NCBI GenBank assembly: GCA_019054805.1
Contig: JAHQIY010000002.1
Location: forward strand, 2,790,001 to 2,854,000
Direction: 5' to 3'
Source: Brachionus manjavacas
Taxonomy: Eukaryota; Rotifera; Eurotatoria; Ploima; Brachionidae
Length of the DNA: 64,000 nucleotides
Shown: positions 34,769-45,500 of the stretch, piece by piece
Layout: each line of letters starts with the position of its first letter
Numbering within the stretch: the stretch's first letter is position 1
Notes under the pieces: model-generated
Database searches by the model: none
Told to the model about the DNA's origin: nothing
The model's input: only the letters and a program-made list of their open reading frames with translations
Program-made: the position numbers and the translations under genes

Positions 34769-35129
34769 CTTTAAACAGCTATATGTTTGTAATTGATCAT
34801 TCTAAATTAAAACTTGATTTTTTATTTAATTTATTATCAATTTAGAAAAAAAATAAATCAGTGAAAGAATTTTTTTTCAAGCTATTTTTTATTTTTTCAT
34901 AATTTTCAGTCAGATTTTGTTTTGTTGGCTTTGAAGTTTCAAATATACGAATGAGTTGTAGCTTGCAATTCAATTTTAAATTATTCAACAATAAAATAAT
35001 AATAATAAAAATAATAATTTGTTGATGACTAATAATAAGACGAAAGTAAAAGTTAATATGCAATTTTAGTCTAAACCTTGGAAACATAAAAAAAAAGAAA
35101 AAATTCAATTTTTTTTATTAAAAAATAAA
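34769..35129. promoter_or_regulatory. Bidirectional promoter interval
   Basis: These 361 bp separate the start codons of two divergently transcribed genes (membrane protein on -, calcineurin A on +), so both promoters must lie here unless 5' UTR introns exist. No specific motif is identifiable; the sequence is A/T-rich. Confidence 0.5.
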
Positions 35130-36690
35130 ATGGGTGTCAAATTGTCTAAAAATAGAAAACTTACTCATCAGAGAATAATTAAATCTGTTCCACCACCGAT
35201 TCGAAGTATATTGCAAATAAAAGATGTTTTTGATAATTTGCTTGATCCTGATATTCCTAACCTAGTAAAGCTTAAAACTCATTTGGAAGGCGAGGGTAGA
35301 GTGGGTCATGATTTGATGATTAAAATTATTGGCATGACAGATAAAGTTTTAATAAAAGAGCCTAATGTCTTGAAGATCGAGCCTCCAGTTACCATAGTTG
35401 GTGATGTACATGGACAATTCTATGATCTTTTGACGATTTTATCTCTTGGCGGACATCCTGATCAATCAAATTATCTTTTTATGGGTGACTTTGTAGATAG
35501 GGGTGTATTTTCTTTTGAGTGCGTATGCTATCTCTTTGCCATAAAAGTTCGCTATCCACAGAAAGTTTATTTACTAAGAGGAAACCATGAGAGTAGACAT
35601 TTGACAAAATTTTTTACCTTCAGAGATGAATGTTTGTTAAAAGCAAACGATGAAATATACCAAAAATTAATGAGCTCTTTTGACTATTTGCCAATTGCGG
35701 CCATAGTAGATTCTAAATTTTGTAATAATTTTCTTTTAATTTACTTTTTTAATATAATTTAATTACCATTGGAGATAAGTTTGTGTCCATGGTGGATTAT
35801 CACCAAGTTTTTCGTCGATTAGTGAACTTGAAAAAGAAGACAGGTTTAAAGAAATACCCAAGTATGGAATTTTATGCGATTTGACATGGTCAGACCCGAT
35901 TGATAACTTTGAACAAATGGATATTGAAGAGAAATCAAGTCTTGAATCAATATCTGATCTGAACAATTTTTTTCGCCATAATTCAATTAGAGGATGCTCA
36001 TTTTTTTACACTAAAAATGCCATAGAAAGATTTTTAAAAGAAAATGATCTAATATCAGTTATTCGGGCTCATCAGGTTCAACGCGAAGGTATTTCTTTGA
36101 GCAGCTGCTTTATAGTCGATCCAGCAACATCCCAGCCAATTGGTTTTCCATCTTTAATTAATATTTTTTCAGCTCCAAACTATTGTGATGTATATAAAAA
36201 TAAAGGTGCCATAATAAAATACGCTGGTGATAAATTTTCAATAAAAATATTTAATGCAGCTGAACATCCATTTGTTTTACCAAATTTTCAGAATGCGTTT
36301 ACTTGGTCTTTACCCTTCATTTTCGAAAAATTTAGTGATTTAGTTTTGGCTATTTTTAATCAAATATCAGATGAAGAAGCTGATGATAAGGAAATTCTTT
36401 TAGGTTCTACAGAAAATAAAAAAATCAAGTTTTCAATAATAGCAAAATTGAAAAAGTTAAGCGAATATAGAGAAAATGTGAAAAAATCAACAAATTTGAA
36501 TCGATCAGAGTTGAGACTTGGTTCATTGACACCAAATACAATGCTTAGGAGAAAATCAAGTGATGCTGATAGAGAATTGTTAAGCGATTTAGAAACTAAA
36601 GGTGTTCAATCATTTGAAGATGCTGATAATTTAGATTCTTTACAATATAAAATTGTTAATTCAGATGACGAAATCAAGGAAAATGCCTAA
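35130..36690 (+). CDS. PPP3C: Calcineurin A (protein phosphatase 2B catalytic subunit)
   Basis: Two exons (35130-35721, 35780-36690) give 500 residues. The intron is 58 nt; acceptor choice is fixed by the CVHGGLSP block. Metal-site motifs are GDVHGQ (91-96), GDFVDRG (119-125) and GNHE (151-154). The calcineurin-specific loop TWSDPIDNFEQ, RAHQVQREG, FPSLINIFSAPNYCDVY and the B-subunit-binding helix FTWSLPFIFEKFSDLVLAIF are all present. Calcineurin dephosphorylates NFAT-like and other targets in response to Ca2+/calmodulin. The C-terminal regulatory tail is divergent: GSLTPNTML is kept, and VQSFEDADNLD resembles the autoinhibitory helix, but the terminal part of that motif is missing and the calmodulin-binding stretch is weakly conserved. 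A hAT MITE begins 7 bp after the stop, with its target duplication starting on the last base of the stop codon. Confidence 0.94.
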
Positions 36691-36697
36691 TATTTTT

Positions 36698-37622
36698 CAG
36701 AGTTGTTTAAAAGTCACAAGTCTTAAGTCAAGTCAAAGTCTTGAATTTGACTTGTTGGAAAAAATTTAAAAAGTACAAGTCTTGACTTTGTAACTTTAAA
36801 GTTATTATTAATTTATTTAAAAAAATTAATTATTGATTAACAAATATTATTAATTAAGAAATGATTTCATTTCATATATTTTATCAAAATAAAGTATTTA
36901 AAGAATTTTAGGATTTTTTTATTTAACTTAAAGATAACTTTTATTTAAAAAAAATGTTTAGTTTTAACTTAAATCTTTAATTTTGATTTTGCAAGTGATA
37001 CACACACCAGGTCTTGAAACAATGATTTTTTCATTGTTTTCTGTACAAAAGAATTTATAAAAAAATATTATTATTATTTAAATGTTTACTTTCGACTATA
37101 AAATCCGTAAAACAAATCTTCAAAATTTCAGATTTCTTAATTTGAATATCAATATTCATTTTTATTTTTAAAATCGTGTTTAAAATTCTCTAAAGTTAAA
37201 TAAGATAAGAATAAATAAATAATAATCAAAGCTTAATTTTATAGAAAATAAAAAAAGAAATATAAATAAGCAAAATTGCAATTAATTTATTTTAAGATGT
37301 AAGTCATTCAAAAAATTTTTTTTTAGAAATCAAACGACATTAATTTGTTTTTTTAAGCACTTAATATTTGAATCGTTATTTAAATTTCTTTAAAGATTCT
37401 GAATATTTGTATAATTTCAGTTCTGACCAACATAGATTATTATATATATTCTGATATAAGCTAAATAAATTGAATCAAAATGAAAATTAAAAATGAGTGA
37501 AAATTGCAACGTAAAAACCATGAAAATATTTTTTAATCAATAATTAATTTCTTTAAATAAATTAATAATAACTTTAAAGTTACAAAGTATAGACTTTTTT
37601 TCGTGACTTTTGAACAAGTCTG
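36698..37622. mobile_element. Non-autonomous hAT-type element with perfect 8-bp target duplication
   Basis: Ends are CAGAGTTGTTTAAAAGTCAC (36698) and, in complement, CAGACTTGTTCAAAAGTCAC (37622). The CAG(A)..TTG start is the hAT pattern. It is flanked by ATATTTTT at 36690-36697 and 37623-37630. It is 925 bp long with no transposase. A polyadenylation signal AATAAA at 36888-36893 inside the element is the first good one after the calcineurin A stop codon. Confidence 0.92.
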
Positions 37623-37668
37623 ATATTTTTATCTTAATCAATTGATAATTTTGGATAAAAGAAAAGAG

Positions 37669-37948
37669 CAGAGTTGTTTAAAAGTCACCAGTCTCAAGTC
37701 AAGTCCAAGTTCGGATTTTTAAATTTTTTTTTCAAAAGTCTGGGCCAAAAATTTTTATTTTGATTAATCAAAAAACAGAATCAAATCGAATAAATAAATA
37801 GCATCGGCAATCCATCAGTCAGAATCACGGACAAATGAAATTTCTGCCGTACCAGGTAGTTATTATTGCGGCCTAGCATGTGTCAATGTTCGAACTTGAT
37901 TTTTTTTTACTGACTTGGCCTATAATTTGGGACTTTTAAACAACTCTG
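37669..37948. mobile_element. Second hAT-type MITE, 280 bp, with perfect 8-bp target duplication
   Basis: Ends are CAGAGTTGTTTAAAAGTCAC and, in complement, CAGAGTTGTTTAAAAGTCCC. It is flanked by GAAAAGAG at 37661-37668 and 37949-37956. It lies 38 bp beyond the first element's duplication and shares its ends but not its interior. Confidence 0.93.
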
Positions 37949-37956
37949 GAAAAGAG

Positions 37957-39562
37957 TGATATAAAATTATTAATTTTAAAAATAAAAATACTTTAAGAAG
38001 AATGGAAATTTTAAAGAAATTATTTTTTTAGAAAATAAAGTAGGTCTTTTTTGTCAGCTCGATGCAAAGATATTTTATGATGTTAGATTTATAATTAAAA
38101 AAATCAAGTAAATTTATCAAATTTTTTAAAAATAATTTAATTGTTATTTTAGAAAATTACTTATTTTTATTTGTTCAAAAATTCTAAATTCTAAAAAAAA
38201 AAGACAATCGAAATTAAATTTAAATTTTTTATTTATTAATTTATTTTCATTTAAACTTATCTATTTGTCATCTACTTTATCTTATCTTTTAATATGATCT
38301 TTTATTTTTAAACTGAATGAACAATAGCTTGGTATTAAATAAAAATTTGTTTTTATTTGCTCGCAAGGCTTTTTAAGAAAATCCGATTATGAATTATTTT
38401 TAATCGATGAAAACAATTTAAATTTTTAATTAAAATATTTATGTTAAAAAACTTTTTATATTTTTTGACTTTTTGTTTATATTCTGATTATTTTAGATTT
38501 AATACTTTTTATTTATAAATTTATGCCCATTCTTTAGCTGTAGTTAATTCTTTGATATGAATCAAATAAAACAGAGTTTTAATCTTTAATTGTAAGGTGT
38601 TCTCATGTAAGCCTTTCATTATAATCTTTGGCTGACATCAGTTATGTTAAAAACCAAATTATTGCCATTGTGAAAAAGAACAGAAACAAAAGATACTCAA
38701 ACTTAAAGAAGAAATATTATTTCACTAAATAAAAGTACAAAAAATGAGATATAATAAATAGAAAATGTTAACAAGTTGTTTTTTTTAGAGCTTTCTTAAG
38801 AAACAATTAATTGGTTTACTTATATAATCTAGTTAGATACTTTTTTGAAACATAATCTATTACGAAGTGACATACAATTTTTAGTACAATTCTTCGTAGT
38901 ACAATTTTTAGTATTTTTGAACATGTGTACAGGACTCATTAATAAATTAATTAAAATTAAAAAGTTTCTAATGAATTAAACTTTCCTTTTTGGCATTTAT
39001 GAGAAAAAGTATAATTTTAGTAATTTTTGTAACAACTTTTGAGCTTTTTTTGAAAATAAAAAAAGGAAGTATTCTATTTGACTAAATTTTTTCATATTGT
39101 TTAATTTTTATGATTTAACTTAAATTATATTTGTTTAATTTTTATTATTTTTTTTACTGGGCAGAAGGAGCTTCACTTAGTATGGGCAGAATGCGCTCAT
39201 TTCGAATGTTAGCTCGAAGCCTTTTTTATATTTAATTTAATTAATAATTATTAAATAAAAAAAAAATTTATCTTTAAAAAAAAATCATTAGTGATAAATA
39301 ATGATTTTAAATATTTTTACAAAATTTGGTTCAATTTGGTCAATTAGAACAAACATTTTTTACTTTTCAAAATTTTGAACATTCTCTTGTGAACACCTGC
39401 TATATCAAAAAAGTTTATTTTATTTAATAATTGACTTTTTTATGAATTAGGTTTTTTTATTGAACAATTTAAAATAGAAATTGACCGTAATTTTCTTAAA
39501 GACTAAAAAAGAAAATCTAATATTCTCAAAAATTTTATTTCTAAAACTTTTAAAATCGGACA
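37957..39562. other. Intergenic, no gene seen
   Basis: About 1.6 kb of A/T-rich sequence. A GC-richer patch at about 39158-39228 (GGGCAGAAGGAGCTTCACTT start) is unexplained and could be an old retroelement tail. Confidence 0.5.
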
Positions 39563-40833
39563 TCAGTTTTGTTTCTTTTCATCTTCATCACTTTCATAGT
39601 CTCTTATATCATCTGTAGCTTTACGATTTTTCAATAATCGGAACAGCATTCGTAAGATTAACTTAAAAAAAAAATAATTTGAATCAAAATTTTAATCATT
39701 AAAAGCCTACATAAAACCAATAGACGTTCAGAAGAAACAATGTAAACAAAAGGCCATTAAAAAGAGGATAAAATTTAGCCCCATTTTTGTAAGCCAATTG
39801 ATAGGCTCTGTGACACGTAATTACCCCACTGGCGTACAATATTTTCAATGGAAACCAGTAAAGTCTGAAAATATACCTTTATCAAGATTTTAAAAATTTA
39901 TCTCATCCCCTTAGAAAAATGAAAATACCATGTAATTGTAAAAGTGCCGAATCCAATGAAAGAGATAGTCTCGTGAAAAGGATGAAATTTCCCATTTCGT
40001 TCTTTCAAATACACATTACATTTAGTGAACTCCAGCAAAAGATCATTCACATCGTGAAAAAAAAGCACCAAAATACCAAATCTATGGAACCTTAAATTGA
40101 AAATTTAAGATATTAAAACTTTGTTGCCATGAAAATAAAATATTACCTCAAACCGTAAGATCCGACCAGCAAAGTTACGGTCACAAAATGATGAACTAAC
40201 ATTATAACAAAGTCTTTTCGCCAAGCATCCATGAAAATAGTTGCATAAATTGAATGAATGTAAAAACTAGCTTCGGCCAAGTAGATGACTTTTATATCAT
40301 ATGGAACTTGGGTTTCGTTAAGCCAACCTAAATTGAATAATTTTAAATCAAGAAAAATTTTTAAAAAATTACTCACCATCAAACAAATTCGCTGGATACT
40401 TAAAATAGTCATATTTAAATGTGAGCAAGTAGCATGTGTAAAACCAAAAACCTGTGTAAATAATTGTTTTCCATAAGCTTTCCGGAAATTTTTCTCTGTC
40501 CGATTTTTTGTCTATTTTCAAATTGGCAATTAATCGCTAAAATAAATTTAAATCATAAATTAGATAAAAAATCTAACTTTCATTTACCTTGCATATAAAA
40601 ATTTCAAAAATGTACCGCACTAAAGTAAAGCCAATTACCAAATAAATAGTTGATAAGAGTTCTTCATATGGAAAGCGATAGTATTGGGAAAATTCTTGAA
40701 AAAATGTTTGGGGAAAGCTATAATTTTCCCAGTTGTTGTCTTCAAAACGATAGTGCCATTTGATTGCTTTGTAAACTCCAACAACAAGATCAGTATAACC
40801 CGGATTTGTTGTGTAACCAAAATCTATGCTCAT
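39563..40833 (-). CDS. CERS: Ceramide synthase (LAG1/CerS family)
   Basis: Six exons on the minus strand (40833-40588, 40536-40377, 40327-40147, 40090-39929, 39876-39711, 39661-39563) give 337 residues. The enzyme N-acylates sphingoid bases to (dihydro)ceramide in the ER membrane. The LAG1 motif is complete: His pair 181-182 in VHHFVTV and FFHDVNDLLLE (H208, D209, D212). Upstream is WKTIIYTGFWFYTCYL; downstream are several hydrophobic helices (TCHRAYQLAYKNGAKFYP between them). No homeobox-like domain is present between the first helix and the TLC domain, unlike most vertebrate CerS. The tail is acidic (DYESDEDEKKQN), like the CK2-regulated tails of other CerS. Exon 5 starts at 39876, since using the later AG would create a stop. 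Confidence 0.93.
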
Positions 40834-42528
40834 AATTCTTTTTTTAAAATGATTTTAAAAAATAATTATTTTAATAATTTAAATTTAGCCAAAGTGTTAA
40901 GCTAAAATCGTTCGAGCGTATGATATTAAAAAACAAAACTAGTTTTTCTAAATCAATTAAAACTAAAATTTGACTTTTAATTCTTTGTTATAAATTATTT
41001 TAATCTGGGTTATATTTGCTAAGCTTTAATTTCTTGTAATTTTGATGTCAAAACATGTCAATCTAGAAAAAATGTATCATTTTAGCTCTTGAATAAAACC
41101 CTTAGGGAATTGAGCAGATTTTTGATTATTTTTGTTTGAGCTTGAAGAAATATATTTTTTCTATATTTTATCTTCACCTTTAGTCCTAGCTTTGGTTTAT
41201 CATAGTCCTAATTTAAAAAAAATATAAATTAAAGTCACATAAAAAAATCCTATGATAATTCATTTTTGATCACTTTGCCAGTATACCTGAAAATTATTTT
41301 TCTATTGTCATAAATAATTTCTAAAATTTTTGATCGTTTGGTTGAAAAATTTTGAATGATTCGCCTTTTTGCATAATTTTTTAAAATTTTCGAAAATTTT
41401 TTTTTTCATTTTTAACAATAAATATTTAACATAAATTCTTAAAATAAAGTTTTTGATATTTCTAGAACCATAAATTGATCAAAAAAATTTTAATGCAATT
41501 TTTTGTTTAATTCAATAACCCAAGACCAACATTTATACAAAAAAAATTAAAATTTTCTCATTTTTGTAAATAAATTTGTTATTCTAATGGATATATTTTT
41601 TTCTCGTTGGATACTACATTCTCATTTTTAATGCTATAGTAACCATAGTTAGCTAATACGAGTTAAATTATTTTTCTCAGTTATATATAAATATCGGAAA
41701 AGTAATTTACGGAGAGGAGTCTGAAAGTTTTTATGGTAGCTATACACATTTGAACAATTGCAATTATTTATTTTATTTTGTAATATCCAAAGTAATAACA
41801 GGAAAAAATTGGCACGTAAAATCTAGATTATTACCGAGAAAAAAATATTTTTTTCAAGCATTTTTTTTACATAATTTTCATAGAATTTTTCCAACCATTA
41901 TGGCTTTTTTAATTTCTAAGCATATAATCAATTAAATTTAATGATTGAGATAAAAGAGACAGTTAGTAAATTTTTTAAAACAGAAATCTTAGTGAACTAA
42001 ATTTTCAAGTTCATTATTAATTTTGACTTTAAACGAGATAAAAAAAAATCTTATTTTTAATTTATTTAAATTTTCAAAAATGTCAAAAGGAAATATTAAT
42101 AATAATAATCAATAAAGATCAAAAATAAATCAAAAAAAAAAAAATAATTAAACATGTTTTAAAAATGATACTGTGTGAATTTTTAAGGTTCGTTGAAGAA
42201 CTTTGGTGCAATATGAACATCGAGACATAAATAATTGATACAATACCATAAGACCTAGTAACGCGAAAAAAAACTCATCTACTGAACAAATAAAAAAAAG
42301 ACAACAATTTACTAAGAGTCAACATAGAATTTAACCAATTTAAACATTTGCATGACTCGAATGGTGTTTGCCAAACCGGTACGGAACTAATAATGTCTAA
42401 TATTCAGTCTCTAGGATCGCTCAATTTTTTAATTTAAAATAACATTTTTATTTTCGATTTTAAAAGAAAGCAAAAAATGTGAAGTTAATTTTTTGAAAAA
42501 AAATTTCCTTTTCATTAAAAAAAATTAT
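40834..42528. other. Intergenic, no gene seen
   Basis: A/T-rich, holding the ceramide synthase promoter on the right-hand strand and the 3' flank of the long GIGYF gene. No repeat or coding signal is convincing. Confidence 0.5.
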
Positions 42529-45500
42529 CTACAACATATCAATATCGCCGCGGTTTTTCAAACTAGGATCAGGCTGAACGGTGAAACCTAGTAATTGACT
42601 ATCTAATTTTTGACCTTTGGAACGTCTTTTTTGCTTTTGTTTTGTCGAAAAGCTGCCTTCACGTAGATTAAATTGAGATGACGGATCATCATGGAGTTGT
42701 TTGGAATTAGTTTGCTGACTGAGCTGCAAAGGAAAAAGATGTAAAATAATTTATCAATATTTTTGTCATCTAAAATATTTTTTTCTTTCACATTTAGACT
42801 AAACCATTTAAATACAAAATTAAATTGATACATCTAATAAAATTGCTCTTGAAAAGTATTATTTTCACAATCCTCAAAATTTAAAAAAGTTTTTTTGAAT
42901 ATTTTAGATTTCTAAACAAAATTTGGAAATATGTTTTTTACTTGACTCTCTCTGTTGATAAAAAATTGCTGTGCAAAGTCTTTTGCTTGTTTAGATTCTC
43001 CTAAATAATTGATAACATAATCTTCTATTTCAGCACAAGTTTCTATTTCACGTAGAAAGTTTACAAAAGTTGGAATGTGCACTTAAAAGATAAATAACCA
43101 TTCAAACTTAATAAATAGTTAAATACGATGTTTTGGTTTACAATCTGCCTGGAAGTCTTTGAGCTGATCATGACACCATTTCATGAACTCTTCAGAAATG
43201 GTCATGTTATGCAAAATTTTTTGCTGAATCGATGCGTTTTCTTGTAATTTTTTGTTTGTTTTTTTTTCAGGCTCTTTGGGTTTTGCTTTAACTTGACTGT
43301 GTTGTTTTGGATTTAATTGCTTGGGTTTTGTTTCGCTGACCTCAGTCCAGAATCCTTCATTGTTGTCAGTTGTCTGTGGCTTAGGGTTATTATTAGTAGT
43401 ATTGGCCCATGAAGTCCATGGTTGTTTGGAGGAACTTTGTTGAACTGACTTAGATTGAGATTTTTGAGCAGCAGCAACAATTTTTTCAGTATTTTTTTGT
43501 TCTGTTTGAATGTTTGTCAACGAAACTGTCTGTGAGGAGCCAACATTCGGCGGCGATTGTTGCTGGCCCCGGAAAAGACTGCTCCATGTACTACTCGAAC
43601 TGTTTTGTTGTTGATTTAGTGCTTCAACTTGTTTCATTTGTTCAATCATTTTTTGCTCAAGAGCCTGTTGCTCTAAGACAGACTTGAGGTTTACATTTGG
43701 AAGTAAGGCAGCTTGTTGTTTAGCCCATTGTGCATGTGAAGGCAATTTGAGTTTATTAAGCTGCTCTTGCTGTAGTTTTTGCTTTTGTCTTTCAAATTCT
43801 GCTTGCTTTCGGATCATTTCTGCTTGCTGTTCCATTTCACGTTTTCTCTCAGCCTCTTCTTGCTGTTGCTTTTGTAATCTTTTGTAAAATTAATTTATTT
43901 AATTAAATATTTAAGTTCATAGGCTAAAGAAATAGTTTTACGTTCACTAATTAATTTCAATAAAAATTAATGTTTACTACAAATATAATAATTTATACCG
44001 TAACTTTTGACGTAACAAATTCTAAACTTCATTATAATATTAGGAAATAAAAATAAATATGCTATTTTCTATTTCGAAAATTAAAATTTATTTTCTTTTT
44101 CTTAAATTGATTACAATTTTTTCTCAAATATGTAAAATTTTCCCATAAAATCAGTTTAATAATTCAGATATACTAACCATTACCAAAAAAGCAAAGAAAT
44201 TTTTGAGTATCAATTCAAATATTTAATAATTTTTTTGAAAAAAATTTTAAATTTGGTTTTAAATTTTTTTGCTCACCAGAGAAAATAAAAAAGAAAATAA
44301 AATGTAAAAAAGTTATTTTAATGTGATTAGAAAAAAACACCTTATTTTGTTTAAATTCTAGGATGAAAAACTTTTTTATCTGTTTTCTTTTTTCTTTTTA
44401 TGGCATTATGAATTTTCATACATGTTTTACAAGAAAGATTCCATATTCTTTATTTGAATATAATCTAGAATTCAGTGTTCTTTTGATTGAATGGTGCTTT
44501 AAATATAACAATTCTAGACAAACTCACTCAATAAAATATCGACTATTTTTACCTAATAATCTCTTCTTATTTTGTGTGTTAAATTATTTTAATCATTTAT
44601 ATGTATTTAACAAACTGAATTATTAAATTGTCTTTTAAATTTTCCTCTCCTTTTTTATTTATTATATTAAATTTCAATTTGGGACTTAAACTTTAATTAA
44701 ATAAATAAATAAATAAATATGACTTTTGGATGAAAATGACTTTTGGATAATTTATTTTTCTGAAAATGTAAAATTTAACCGCATGGTATAAACGATTAAA
44801 AATTTTTTTTTTATAAATTGATTAATTTCCTATTAATTTAATATCAAATTTTTTTAATTATCAATTTAAATTGAAGCTTTTTTTTATATTAAATGAAATC
44901 ACAAAATTCAGGACTATTTGAATGTAAATTAATGTATAAATTCATTACTACTGAATTTTGTCATTCTTTTTTTTATTTTTACTTTTATTCTATGCTAGCT
45001 GATTATTTTAACATATAATTAAATTGAATTTTAAAATTGCAAAACCAATTAGTATAGATCATAAAAACAAAAAAAAGACACTACAAAATATTGATATTTT
45101 ATTCAATTGTCAATAATTTCATAAAAATCAAAGTGTATTTTTAATTTTTGAATTTATTTTTTTGTGAAAAATATTTTTTTTAATTTCGTATACCAACAGA
45201 GTTCATAAATCTCAATTTTATGAAATTTAATTAGCGAAAAAGAATTAAAGTTTGTTGAAAATTCAATTACGCGCTTTTACACTCAAGTTTAAACTTGGTA
45301 ACTTTTTTTTTTCTCTAATATTAAATTAACACCCTAATGTGGAACTTTTTTTTGATTTAATTTTATATCCATTTCAATTTTGACATAAAGTGTTTGGTTA
45401 AGATTCTACGGATTTAAGCCTAAAAATTCAATATTAAAAAAAAAATTTAATAAATTTTTAAAGGTTTTTTATCTTTAGATTTCACAATCATAAAAATCCT

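Noticed and set aside
39158-39228. GC-richer patch that might be a tRNA
   Set aside because: It could not be folded by eye into a cloverleaf, and the conserved T-loop and D-loop positions are missing.
41750-41935. 61-residue plus-strand frame between ceramide synthase and GIGYF
   Set aside because: F/K/I-rich with no motif; consistent with A/T-rich background.
44363-44626. 87-residue frame inside the long GIGYF intron
   Set aside because: F/L/N/Y-rich, no signal peptide or domain; not convincing as a nested gene.
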